A DNA stretch of 64,000 nt from Hygrocybe punicea (Eukaryota; Basidiomycota; Agaricomycetes; Agaricales; Hygrophoraceae), in assembly GCA_963556145.1 (NCBI GenBank), contig OY744468.1:2418001-2482000 (forward strand), given 5' to 3'. The position numbers and the translations under genes are program-made. The notes under the pieces are model-generated. The model was not told the DNA's origin, ran no database searches, and was given only the letters and a program-made list of their open reading frames with translations. Of this stretch, positions 45,381 through 55,923 are shown in pieces (position 1 is the stretch's first letter; the number at the start of each line of letters is the position of its first letter).

Positions 45381-45664
45381 GAAGGACCAAAGCAGTCAAA
45401 CTTGGCTGACCTGTGTCCAGCTCACCTGCACCTCTCCATTCAGTAGATCCACCTTCCACATCTCCAGTAGAATGAGGGACATCCTCTTCATACCATTTGG
45501 CAGCAAGAATTCCACGAGGGGAAATACCTCTTCAACCCCTAGGGATGTAGAGAGCCTTTTCCCATCCTTTCCCCCTCCAAATGTATCATCACATCCTTGA
45601 TCCTTATGCATGACCGGATCAACAAAGTCCACTATCTTGCCCATGCTGCCATTTACAAACAACT

Positions 45665-45770
45665 CATCGCAGTTCTTACAGCTGTTTGCAGCGAGCTTGA
45701 CACTACACGCGGATTTTGAGTACTTTAGGAAATATGGACTTAGTCATTTTTTTTGCCTCTCAGCCACTCA
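45665..45770 (+). repeat. about 105-bp end repeat upstream of the Tc1/mariner transposase
   Basis: From the TTACAGCTGTTTGCAGC block through GCTTGACACTACACGCGG to TTTGCCTCTCAGCCAC. A copy in inverted orientation lies at 51,545-51,650. It probably is the terminal part of the element or of a related MITE. Confidence 0.55.
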
Positions 45771-46192
45771 ACATGTACCATAAGATCAGCCACGATGTCA
45801 AGATTGCAGCCATCCACCTCCATGAACACTCCCTACTTGATCTTGAGGACATTCTCAACTGCTGCAACATGTCGCGGAGTATATTTTTCCGTATCTTCAA
45901 GCTTTGGCGGGAGACAGGTGATGTTGTCTCCAACAAGATGAGGATCTGCACTTCGACTCGCCTTCTCAATTTCGATGACGTCCTGTACCTCTGCCAACTC
46001 ATCAAACAGAATCCCAACTTCTTTCTCAACGAGCTACTACATCTCTTGAAGACCTGTGTGATTAGGGAAATGCAGGGGTAATCCCAGGATACATTTGTCT
46101 GTATCCGTACTCGTACTCCCCACAGATACGGATGCAATATCCACGGATTTTACCCACGGATTCGCGATCAAAATGAGCCGGAGATCACCTGA

Positions 46193-46263
46193 AACGGTCA
46201 AGAATTGACTGAGATAGAGTCCAATCAATGTTTAGTCTCTATCTCAGTCAATTCTTGACCGTT
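46193..46263. repeat. perfect 27-bp hairpin, 17-base loop
   Basis: Arms 46,193-46,219 and 46,237-46,263 are exact complements (AACGGTCAAGAATTGAC at the start of the left arm). This is the centre of the fold-back MITE; the inner LTR-like element inserted at the foot of the right arm. Confidence 0.9.
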
Positions 46264-48290
46264 GTTGTTCGTGGGGAGTGTTTCTTAGAAAAACAGTTCC
46301 TCACCAAGGGTTTCCGGAGTGCGACTTTGATCGGGAAATTACCTTGTTGTTCGGCAAGGGTGGATTTGTCCTTGTTTCAACTCAATGTACTTACTCACTT
46401 GCTAGTGGGGTTATAGGTTGAACCTAGTGATGATAGTTATATGAGATAACAATACAGTTATCTTATGTCAGTTGTTATTAGATAACAAGGCAGTTATCTA
46501 ATAGTAGTGGTTAAGGATATGAGATAGCAGTATACAGTTACCTATCAAGAGTAGTTGATTCTTGATAACAATATACAATACCTGTCAAAGATTAGTTGAT
46601 GTTAGATAACAATGAACAGTTACCTTATAATAGATGTAAGTCAGAGTATATGACTTGAAGGATGAAAGTATAGTGAGGTCTTCCAATCAAGGTAAGACTT
46701 TGAGATGATAGACACTCAAGCAAGGGTAGGTGATGAGTGTAAGTGGCAATGATGAACAATGAGCAAGAGGATAGTGAAAGTCAATGAGGGATATGACAAT
46801 AGACTATCAACAAAGGATGCGATGATAATGGATACGTGGATAAAATAAAAGTAACAAGAGCAGTTGATGTTCAAGATATCGGACAATATTCCGAAGCTTC
46901 AAACGCACATTGGCTACTAGTGCAGAATAAAGTACTGGGATATCTTTATGAAGATCAATAGTTTCTTGCCAGAAGAAGTTGACAATAGTGACGGTACTAT
47001 GTCAAGAATATTCTCAAACAAGTAATAAAAGACTATCAATATATATCTGATATTGATAACTCAATTAAACTTAATGTCTGAGACTAATAAGCTGACTGAG
47101 AATGGAAATGTGACTGTGACTGTGACTGAGACTGAATTGATGTACTGACTACTACCAAAAGTAGGTATGTACAAAGAAGAAGGGGGGTTGAATCAAAGGA
47201 ATGACTGACTGTCTCCTGCAGCAACTGGGCCCTATTTATACCTTTGGCTGCTGCAGGAGTCACTGTGAGTCATAGAAAGAATTTGAAATAAGTGGGTAGG
47301 GTGTGAATCATAAGGGAGTAATTATGAAATGGGAAAGGGGGTTTGTAAGCATAATATGAAATAAAAGTGCTAACTACTGAGTCATTAAAGAGTAATATGA
47401 AATGAAAAGTAGGGTGATGAGTAAAGAGGCATAGGTCTGTAAACATAAAAGGAAAATGGGGCATAGGTGATGAATCATAGACAGGAATTGGGGCATAATG
47501 CTGTGCAGGTATTGGAAATAGTGCACAGGTTGGTGAGTCATATAAAAGAATGGGGCATAATGTTGTGCAGGTATTGGAAATAGTGCACAGGTTGGTGACT
47601 CATGTGGAGTCAATTACTGAGATTCCTAGGGTAGATGTGATGGGAATGCTGGCATAATTGGTCATAAAGGTCATAATTTGGTCATGATGAGCCATAGATG
47701 GTCATAGTGGTCCATATATGGTCATAGTAGTCATAAGATGTTGAGGGTGGATCAACTGAGTCATCACAAGAGGGGATGAGTCAAGGGCTGATCTAATCTG
47801 TGATCTGGGGGGTATTCTATGATTCTCCAGGAATCATGGATCAAGGCTGAGTCATGCTATTTCAAATTGTGCTTGATAGATCAATTCTCCAGACAATGCT
47901 TCTTCTGATCAATAGATCTTGATGGATGATGTAAGATGGTGCTTCTTATCTTGTTTTGGTCCAACTGAGATAAGATTGTGGCTGTGCAGCTTCCTTGATC
48001 TTTTTGATCTTGATGCCTGATATGGTCCTGCCTTTAGCTAATGTCTTATCCTTAGCAGTTAAGTTAAGGATAATTCATCTAATAACTAATCCTTTAACTG
48101 ATAAGTGTCTCTCAACTTGGGACAGTGTCCTGGGGTAGTGTCCTTGTCTTTTCTTATCAGTGGAGGTAAGATAGCTTAACTTGAACTTTATTCTTGTTAT
48201 TGGCTACTGTTCCTTCAGGCTGATAAACTCAGGTGTCCTTGCTGTCAGCTTGATACCATGTTTGATCCAAAACCACTTTGGATCATGACA
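46263..48290 (-). mobile_element. LTR-like element of 2.0 kb inside the MITE
   Basis: TGTTGTTCG...CATGACA ends with a CCGT duplication (46,259-46,262 and 48,291-48,294). It contains no recognisable coding sequence. On the minus strand there is a TATAAATA box at 47,233-47,240, between CTCCTGCAGCA and TGCTGCAGGAG inverted repeats. The minus-strand start has TGATCCAAA...TTTGGATCA and the sequence TGGTATCAAGC, like a primer site for initiator tRNA-Met. Many GATAAC...GTTATC short hairpins lie at 46,440-46,640. It could be a solo long LTR or a non-autonomous retroelement. Confidence 0.55.
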
Positions 48291-49274
48291 CCGTTTTGGA
48301 TGATCTCCGGCTCATTTTGAAGCCCACGGATATGAGAATCTGTATCCGTACTCGTACTCTTAAGAGTACAGATACCTGCAGAAAAGGATTTACCCTTATC
48401 CCTGCATTTCCCTAAAGACCAATCGCTTCATTTCAGTCCACTACACTACCATCCACAAGGAACTCCTCCGAGCTGGTGTCAGCCACAAACGGCTCCAGTG
48501 GATTGCAATCGAGCGAAATGAAGACCGTTGTGCTGAGTTCATTGTGCGGATGGCACGGTACACCCCAGATGAACTAGGGTTCATCAACAAAGTTTCCAAG
48601 GATGAGCGCACCATAGGTCGACGTTGCGGACAATTGAAACGGGGCCGACGCGCACAAAAATCTCAACCATTCTATCGCGGGCGTCGCACATCGACTGTCA
48701 GCTGCCTTACCCTCGATGGTTTCGTGTCTGCCGCATGCGTAGAGGGCTCATTGACGAAGGCGGCACTTCTGCATTGGCTGGAACACATACTGGTATGTTG
48801 GTCCACTCTCTTGACTAGCTGCGGCCTTATCCCGAGCTACAGTTACCAAAATGCAGCACCTATCCCGGTCCCCTCAGCGTCCTCGTTCTGGACAATGCCA
48901 GGATCCACCACAATGATGAAATTCTCACCCTCGCAGACCGTTTCGGCATGCGGATTGAATATCTCCCACTGTATTCTCCTGACCTCAATCCCATTGAGGA
49001 GGCATTCTCAAAGGTGAAGCACTTTATCAGGAGAAATGTGGAATATTACCAGGCTACGACTGGGGATGGGATCTTGTATGACATGTATGAGGTATTGTAT
49101 GTAGTTACGAGCAGCGACACAGAGGGCTACTTCATGCATGCCAGGTATTTCTAGCACCTTTTTTTTGCTTGTATTGTATTGTACTTAGTGCTGGCATGAA
49201 ATGTAAATGAACGTATGACTTGGATTGCACAGGGTGATGCGAACTACGCTAAAAACTATGCTATGCTAAAAAAA

Positions 49275-51535
49275 CTAAATGGGGGCCTGATACCAGTGCT
49301 CGACAGCATCCCGAACTGACACAATCTCCCCTCGAAGGAAGCCCATCGCCATCAAATCCTCCTGGGTCAAAAATCGCAGCATCCAGGCATGCTCGTAACG
49401 ATGCTGAGTGAATTTCTCTTGAGTTTCCTGGTGGAGCTGGTACTGCTGGCTGAATTCGATCATTGTCATATCGGGGCCGGCTTTGCTGCCAGGTTGCAGG
49501 ATTGTTGGGCATTGTAGGTCGTACTGAGGTTGTTGAACAAGCGCGGGACCCAGAATCGGGTTAGCGGCGACGACTGGTGCGGGTGCGGGTGTGGGTGCGG
49601 GTGCGGGTGCGGGGCGGAGTAAATCCATAACTTCTTTGCCAATGTTGAGGTTGAATACAGGCATTGCTGGGGTAGCTTTGGCTTGAGAATCGAGCCAGTG
49701 CTGAAGGAGTGGTGATAACTTGGTAGGTCTGTTGTCGAAGAGGTTATGGTTGGGAGGCTTTTCGAGTGTGGCCTGATCTTCACCCTTAAGCTAGAGAACA
49801 ATGATCAGAATACAGATTGAATGAAAAAAAAAAGAACGTACCATCGCAAAAGCCCAGCACTCCAACCTCTCAATGCTGAGCGGCAAGTGAACTCCCTCCC
49901 CATCAATGAAACAATTTGTCCCCATGCAGGACACCATCTTCTGCATGCATTTCCAGCATTCCTGCAGTAAACAGACAGTCATAGTCATGTTGACGTTTCC
50001 GGGGAGAGTTGTGGGATCATGGCGGGCAGTTTTCTTCTTTGACTTCGGTTTGTCCCCATCATTCTCCTCATTCTCCTTATCACTACCTGCAGCAATTGCT
50101 TCGATGCTGATGTTGACAATGGGAGACTTGAGTTTGGAGATGTGCTCCAAGAGCATCGCGTAATCAGCCTCAGCCGCAAGAGGCGCACCGGGCTTGCTAA
50201 GAATGCGTGGGATTGAAAAGAGGATGTCATAGTTCATAAGGTCAATGGTTGGATTGCGAGGCTTGAGCAATGTGTCAATCCTGACGAAGAGTTGAGCTTG
50301 GACTGTGTCCCAAGGCTCACTGCTATTGAGGTGCAGTGAGATTGTTTTTCCACGGCGTTGTAGATGCGGGTACTTGGTGGCTTCGGAACTATATAAAGAA
50401 GAAATAATAATAATCCTAACCAGAGGGTGTCAGCGTAGAAGTGACTGGATAAGTCAGTGTCGGGAATAGTAGTAAAAGGAAGGAAATGTTAGTAAAAGTA
50501 AAGCCACCACGTAAAAGTGGACTAATAACGACGAATCCGGTGATGAACGGAGTAAAAATGGACAAATAATAAAGAACCCGACGATGTCGGGTACAGCGGG
50601 TCGGGTCGGGTCAGGTTGGAAACAATGAACGAATATATGGAAACAACGATAAAGACGACGAAGTGGACTATAAAAAGCTAAGGGTCTACATGGACGAGCA
50701 TTTGAAGGGATTAAAAGGCGATTCTGACTGAAGGGAAACGGGGACTAATGGTATGTTATTTTGTACGGTCGTCAGGGACCGTTTTTATAGTACAGGAAAC
50801 AGTAATCTACTTTCGGACGTGTCTACTTCGGCCGATGGTAAGCTACAAAGAAAGGTTGGAATGGGGATGTGGAAAGGGGGGTTGCAAAGCAACGAAGACA
50901 GGAAATGGAGGGGAAAACGAATATGCAAGGAAAAGATCTAGAAAGTCCTACATATCTCCGAAAGGACGATGGGATGCATAAATAAAGTAAATCCGAAGTC
51001 GGGGATTGAGTCCGAAGAGATCCATCTCCTGGAATTGGAACTCCGAGGCGTTTGAGGCTGCCGGATTTGGTCTGAGAGCGGCTGTGACGAAGCGGCATAC
51101 GTCGGGTTATGTCGGTCACGTCGGGTCACGTCACGTCACGTCACGTCGGGTTGCGTCGGGTTACGTCGGGTTCGAATGCAAGTCGAATGGCGGCATCGGG
51201 TTGGTCCGGATTCGTGATATATTGATGATACGGACTCAGAGGGACGTCGACCCTCTACAGCGTTTCGTAACAGGTTTCTTCATTTCAGAGGCAGAGAATG
51301 CGGCAATGATGTAGTTGATCTTGACAGATGGTGGTACTGGCTCATTTGTTGGAGGCTTTTCCTTGCGCGACGAATTTTTGCATTTCTGTGCTATCAGAGA
51401 TGGAGTGGGCGTGGCTGAGCCATCAGTCTCAGATGGTACTTCAGTAGAATCAGAGTCATTGCTGGCAGAGAATCGGTGCTCAAGGTCACTATCAATTATG
51501 CTGGGCTGCTTGTGCAAACACTTTTTACTATGGGC
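49275..51535 (-). pseudogene. uncharacterised gene with SAM-like C-terminus, split by a solo LTR
   Basis: Upstream exon at about 51,260-51,517 (no clear ATG seen; reads DSDLEHRFSASNDSDSTEVP and VKINYIIAAFSASEMKKPVT). Frame is cut after KPVTKR by the family B LTR (50,359-51,259) and resumes with ISLHLNSSEPWDTVQAQLFV, then LLKPRNPTIDLMNYDILFSI, then EADYAMLLEHISKLKSPIVN and an acidic/Lys-rich linker. The last exons read QECWKCMQKMVSCMGTNCFI and, near the C-terminus, WMLRFLTQEDLMAMGFLRGE, a SAM-domain-like helix pattern. It ends VEHWYQAPI at 49,275-49,277. I recall similar hypothetical proteins in basidiomycete genomes; no function known. Intact except for the LTR, as far as I can see. Confidence 0.55.
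50359..51259 (-). mobile_element. solo LTR, family B, copy 3 (inverted)
   Basis: 901 bp with TGTAGA...TCTACA ends and a duplication GCGT(T) on both sides. Contains the promoter-like TATAAAAACGG block (minus strand, near 50,780) and ACGTCACGTCACGTC repeats near 51,115-51,145. Best-preserved copy of the family in the window. Confidence 0.8.
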
Positions 51536-51544
51536 AATGTGATA

Positions 51545-51650
51545 TGTGGCTGAGAGGCAAAAAAATGACTAAGTCCATATTTCCTAAAGTACTCAAAATC
51601 CGCATGTAGTGTCAAGCTTGCTGCAAACGGCTGTAATAAGCATTACTGTG
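51545..51650 (-). repeat. orphan copy of the Tc1/mariner end repeat
   Basis: Inverted copy of 45,665-45,770, over 90 percent identical by eye, without the transposase. The match breaks after CAGCCAC on the transposase side. Confidence 0.6.
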
Positions 51651-51879
51651 CATCTTTGCAGAGGACAAGCATGGCAGGTGCCATGAGATTTTAGAGCATC
51701 TTCTCATGCTGATTCAGGTCTGTAATCAAACCACCATCCATTGCTTGAAAAATCTTTTGCTGAGATGGAAGGTGGTCCATCCTAGTTGAGTTGGAACAAT
51801 CAGCGTCTTCATGACAATGAAACCTGGCTGATCTTAATCCTAGGGAATACGAGAGGAGGGGATATACTATAACTCACAA

Positions 51880-52527
51880 CTCTGTGGCTTCCAACCCATC
51901 CTCATATTCAATATTCCTCGACAATGATCTAAACCTTGCAATGGACTTGGCTGACAACGTACCAAACCTCATTTCATTCAGCATGTTGACAAACTCTGCA
52001 GGTCAACACTCAGTAAATCATTGAAGTGGGCATTAGGCTGGGCAAATGCACCTTTGTCTTGCTGCCTGAATACTTTAGTGAGATTGAAGGTGCGCTTGAT
52101 GGTCTCATTCCAGAATTGTGCCTCAAATGCAATTCTGACTTGTGCATTGCCTTTTGTTATGGGCGGGAGTTGGAAGAAGTCACCAGTGACAACCACCTAG
52201 TATGATCATCACTACAGATGTTAAATGCAAGTATCAAAGCATCTGAACTTGAATTCTGCCTGCAGGGCTCCGATTTCTTCCTCAGAATGCTCCCGATAGT
52301 TGCAAATTTGTCAAAGAGATCTCCATCCACCATCAATACTTGATCCACCCTAAGTGACAAACAAAAACAAATACAATATCACCAAACACACCTTCATCAA
52401 TGATTAGGACCCTTGTCCTTAACCACCTCACCAATGCCTTTTTGTTTTTCTGAACCTTCTGAGCCAACACTTGTGCACTCTCAATTCCTAGACCTATACC
52501 AGCAAACAAGTGGATTGTCACACCACC
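51880..52527 (-). pseudogene. PIF1-like helicase fragment
   Basis: Minus strand, in order: [20 protein letters not shown], then [17 protein letters not shown] (Walker B, IIDE), an intron, then MVDGDLFDKFATIGSILRKK, then VVTGDFFQLPPITKG (motif III-like), FEAQFWNETIKRTFNLTKVF, RQQDKGAF, and [20 protein letters not shown]. The Walker A (GTAGTGKS-like) part is missing because homology stops at the minisatellite border near 52,527. The C-terminal motifs are missing too. It could come from a host PIF1 gene or a Helitron; the Rep part of a Helitron was not seen. Confidence 0.65.
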
Positions 52528-52539
52528 AGTGTTGCATGC

Positions 52540-52720
52540 CGCGATAGGCTGGCATTGTCCAAAGGCCCCTCAACTGCAGAGAGAGGAGGTAGTGGGTGGT
52601 GAGGGTCCAAACGACCCTCCGCCTCGTGTTTGAATGGGAGGGTGGGTGTCAGTGGGCTGCTGTCATGTGCTGGTGGTGGTGAGGGTCCAAATGACCATGT
52701 TTGGGTGGGAGAGACAGTCG
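52540..52720. repeat. decayed minisatellite, second locus
   Basis: Two to three units related to 44,903-45,380 (GGTGAGGGTCCAAACGACCC block, TGTTTGAATGGGAGGGTGG block). Followed by an ATCCATATCC-rich stretch to 52,890. Confidence 0.55.
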
Positions 52721-53654
52721 CAGCACAGAGAGTCACAGGAGGTAGATGAGAGAAGCCACAGGAGGAGCCGGACGAGGAGTTGGAGAAGCTTATCTTCCAG
52801 ATATCCGTGACCTCACATCCATATCCATATATATCCATCCACTTATGTCATCCATGGATGTTCATCCAGATGTCACCAGCATCCATGGTAGTCCCTAGTG
52901 GGCTTTCCACTGGAAACATGATGAGATGGGTGCAATCACTAGGCACAAGGCCTGATTAGTAGCCCAGGGGTTTTTGCAGAAGCCCAGAGTGGATTTCAGC
53001 AAAACCAGAACATTTGCTCCTGTGATGTGGTTTGAGACATTACAGACATTGCTCACGATTCCGCAGTCAAGGATTGGGATATTCAGCAGATGGATATCAA
53101 AGGTGCATACCTTAACAGATGGGTGAAGGAGGAGCTGTACATGAAACAGCCAGCAGAATTTGAGGATGGAACCAGACGGGTTTGCCACCTCATACACCCT
53201 ATATATGGTCTCAGGCAAGCCATAAACATATGGAACACGGATTTTGATAACACGATGAAAGAATTTCATTATATGAGATTATGGACCGACTACTGCACAT
53301 ACTACTATTGGGAAGGTGAAAACTTCTCCATTGTACTTGTATGGGTCGACAACCTCATGGCTTATGCAAACAACTGAGCGATGAATCAGCGGATAATAAA
53401 CCAGCTGAAAGAAAAATACATGGTAACAGTCATCGGAAAGCCAACATTACTGCTCAGAATCCATATCAAACAAGACCGCCAACAATGGAAAGTCACCCTA
53501 TCACAAAGCCATTATATCCAGAAGATACTTGCGAAGGCCGGAATGAAGGATGTGAAACCAGTATCAACCCCAATGGATCAGAACATGATCCTATGAATAA
53601 ATGAAACCAAAACTGATGACAGCAAGTGGAAATGCACCTCAATCAAGTACGCGA

Positions 53655-54488
53655 TGATACACAGTCTCTCCCTTTGGGCACGGAATCTCTCATAGGTTCC
53701 AATTCTACTTTCCCTACAACTCTTCCGCGTCCCGCGTACATGCGAAACATCAGCGTGCCGCCCGCGACTTGCGCGACTTACGCTGATCGACGCGCGCATG
53801 ACTGCGACATTTTCACTGTATCTTAACCGCGCAGCCCGGTCTCAATACGCTGAAACACGACTGTTAAACACGTCCTACATGTTCGGACACCGAGTCCGAT
53901 ACCAGAAATGTAATTCATCCGGTTTATCTTTGTCTTTTCGCTGACTTTCATGTGATATTCACCATTATTTCAAATCCTTCGCTATTCCGTTCCCGTTTCG
54001 TCGCTTTCATGCGATATTTCGCTGCATTTCTATTTCACTCATCCACCCTTAAACCCCTATCCTTCTAGAATATAAAAAATGTCCTGCAGTAGAAAATAAA
54101 AAAAGAAGAACCTAGTTCTCCCCTCCCCACTAGTTTGCATCTTAAGTTTAAAAATCCAGTCATTCCTACTCCAATCTGTGTCTTTTCTCGCTGCGCACTC
54201 TCCGCTATCGCGACCCAAGTCGTAGCGTAGAACCCTCGTCTCGTCGCGTCATCGCTGCATATCGCGCTGTCATCTAGGACACCCAGTTAAGCCTTCCGAT
54301 TCTTGTTTATCACTGCATTGCGATATCGCGTTATCTCGCAACCCTCCGCATTTGTTTATTTGATCGCACATATTATCACGCATTATCACGTTATTGTCGG
54401 GAGTGTCCCAAGTCCCGTTCGCACCTTTGCGACATTTTCATCTTTTATTATCTCTTTATCCGGGGTTATAGATGTGGAAACCGCATCA
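53655..54488 (+). mobile_element. solo LTR, family A (834 bp)
   Basis: TGATACACAG...CCGCATCA inserted in the copia RT/RNase H region; flanks GCGA and GCTA may be a 4-bp duplication with one change. It keeps more CpG dinucleotides than the two LTRs of the gypsy element. Confidence 0.85.
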
Positions 54489-54914
54489 GCTACACAAGTC
54501 AGAGAGCTCTTGTATGCTGCGCACACAACAAGACCCGATATCATGTATGCAACTGTAACCGTTGCACAATATTCCACTACCTAAAGGGAATAATGGATTA
54601 CGAACTAATGTACAGCAGAAAGAACCAATGGATTATGATGGAAACCATTCATTACATTGATGCTGATTGGGGATCCAACCCGCACCAGAAATCCATTAGC
54701 GAATATGTGTTCATGATCGCAGGGGGAGCCATAGCTTGGAGCTCAAAGAAGCAGAGCACAATTGTGTTGTCAATGGCCAAAGTGGAATATGTCACTGCTA
54801 CTCATGCCACGAAGCAGTTGATCTGGCATAGAAACTTGTTGAAGGAATTGGACCTACAGTCGGATGAAACATTGATTTTACGATCCGATAATCAGGCCAC
54901 AATTGCTATATTGC

Positions 54915-55631
54915 TAGTGATGGACAGGTTCAGTTCGGTCCGGTTCAGGCCAAACAAATCCGAACCTTGAACTGAACCTTAGGTTCAGGTTCAAACAGGT
55001 TTAGTTCAGGTTCACCCTGATCTGAACCCTGAACCAAACCTGTAAGTGTATCATAGGGCTAGATTACATTTTTATTCAGTATAAAGGCCTTTATTTTATG
55101 CCTTGCAGTTATATAGCATGAAAAAAGGTTCCTTTAGCAGCAAATTGTCTGTATTACTGTACATTTGTATCACTTAAAGCTAAAATGATCAAGAAATTAA
55201 CCTTATCAGCTTCAATATTGCAGCTGTAGTACTTAAAAATAATGATAATATAATACATCACACATACTTGAGGCTTACCTTGGCACAATCCTCAGATATT
55301 ATACAACTTATACCAACTTGTCCCTGACAAATCCAGGGCTCAAACCCCCTGAGGGAGAGTGGCAGGATGTAACAGGAAGTTGTTAGCTACAACAAGAGAA
55401 AAGTGATCATGTTGCTTCTGAAAATTAGGCAAAATTATATCACATTTGTTAAAGTTTAGGTTCTGGTTCAAACCAGTTCGAACCAGATTCACAGAATTTC
55501 CCCCCTGCCTGAACCTTGAACTGAACCTCAGGTTTGGTTCAGGCTGAAGCTTGAACCCTAATTCAGGTTCAGTTCAGTTCAGTTCGGTTCAGGTCCAAAC
55601 CTTGGTTCAGAACCAAACCTATCCATCACTA
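54915..55631. mobile_element. hAT MITE, second family (717 bp)
   Basis: Ends TAGTGATGGACAGGTT and AACCTATCCATCACTA, 8-bp duplication TATATTGC / TATATCGC (54,907-54,914 and 55,632-55,639). Removal restores the copia frame (ATIAIL to HNLEFH). The interior consists of many GGTTCAGGTTCAG-type direct and inverted short repeats. Non-coding. Confidence 0.83.
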
Positions 55632-55923
55632 TATATCGCACAACCTGGAATTCCATGCGTGGACAAAACATATAGATATCAATCTACATTTCCTACAAGA
55701 TCATGTTGTGTCTGGTATCCTCAAAGTCACATATATTCCTTCCAAAGAAAATCTAGCAGACATATTTATGAAAGGGTTACCTTGCCTGCTTCATGCAAAG
55801 TTCACAGCCAAACTTGGTCTCTTGACCGGAGAGGAACCGGAAAGAGCAGAACATGTAACAGAATACATGGACAATGTTTACTGCAACCCGGAACGAGTCA
55901 AAGAGTATTTGACCAAGGGGGAG

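Larger units (their letters stand above)
46067..48412. mobile_element. fold-back MITE with TA duplication, itself interrupted
   Basis: Ends GGGAAATGCAGGGGTAA and TTATCCCTGCATTTCCC, TA on both sides (46,065-46,066 and 48,413-48,414). Without the inner insertion it is about 315 bp and folds on itself over nearly its whole length: ATGAGCCGGAGATCA and its complement are at matching places in the arms. TA duplication and location in a Tc1/mariner gene suggest it was moved by a Tc1/mariner-like transposase. Confidence 0.8.
45773..49154 (+). pseudogene. Tc1/mariner-type transposase interrupted by a MITE
   Basis: N-terminal part 45,773-46,066: MYHKISHDVKIAAIHLHEHS, DLEDILNCCNMSRSIFFRIF (helix-turn-helix) and FFLNELLHLLKTCVI. 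A TA-flanked MITE follows; the coding sequence resumes at 48,415 as KTNRFISVHYTTIHKELLRA, and removing the insert with one TA restores the frame exactly. The catalytic core reads GFINKVSKDERTIGRR (first Asp context), GRRTSTVSCLTLDGFVSAAC, an intron of about 50 bp after LEHIL, then VLVLDNARIHH (second Asp) and LPLYSPDLNPIEEAFSKVKH (Glu), ending HARYF at 49,152-49,154. Apart from the insertion no lesion was seen, so loss of function looks due to the MITE alone. Confidence 0.8.
52910..55923 (+). pseudogene. Ty1/copia pol remnant (RT and RNase H)
   Basis: RT-like: MDIKGAYLNRWVKEELYMKQ, then CHLIHPIYGLRQA, then VLVWVDNLMAYANN. The active-site motif expected as VDD reads VDN, and a stop follows at once. 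Then INQLKEKYMVTVIGKPTLLL and KPVSTPMDQNMIL. After the solo LTR (53,655-54,488) it resumes with QVRELLYAAHTTRPDIMYAT and an RNase H part (NQATIAIL), is cut by a hAT MITE (54,915-55,631), and resumes HNLEFHAWTKHIDI then KENLADIFMKGLPCLLHAKF. Gag, protease and integrase are absent. Dead copy. Confidence 0.78.

Noticed and set aside
45042..45446. Gly/Val/Trp-rich and His/Pro-rich ORFs
   Set aside because: They follow the decayed GGTGGTG minisatellite rather than a gene.
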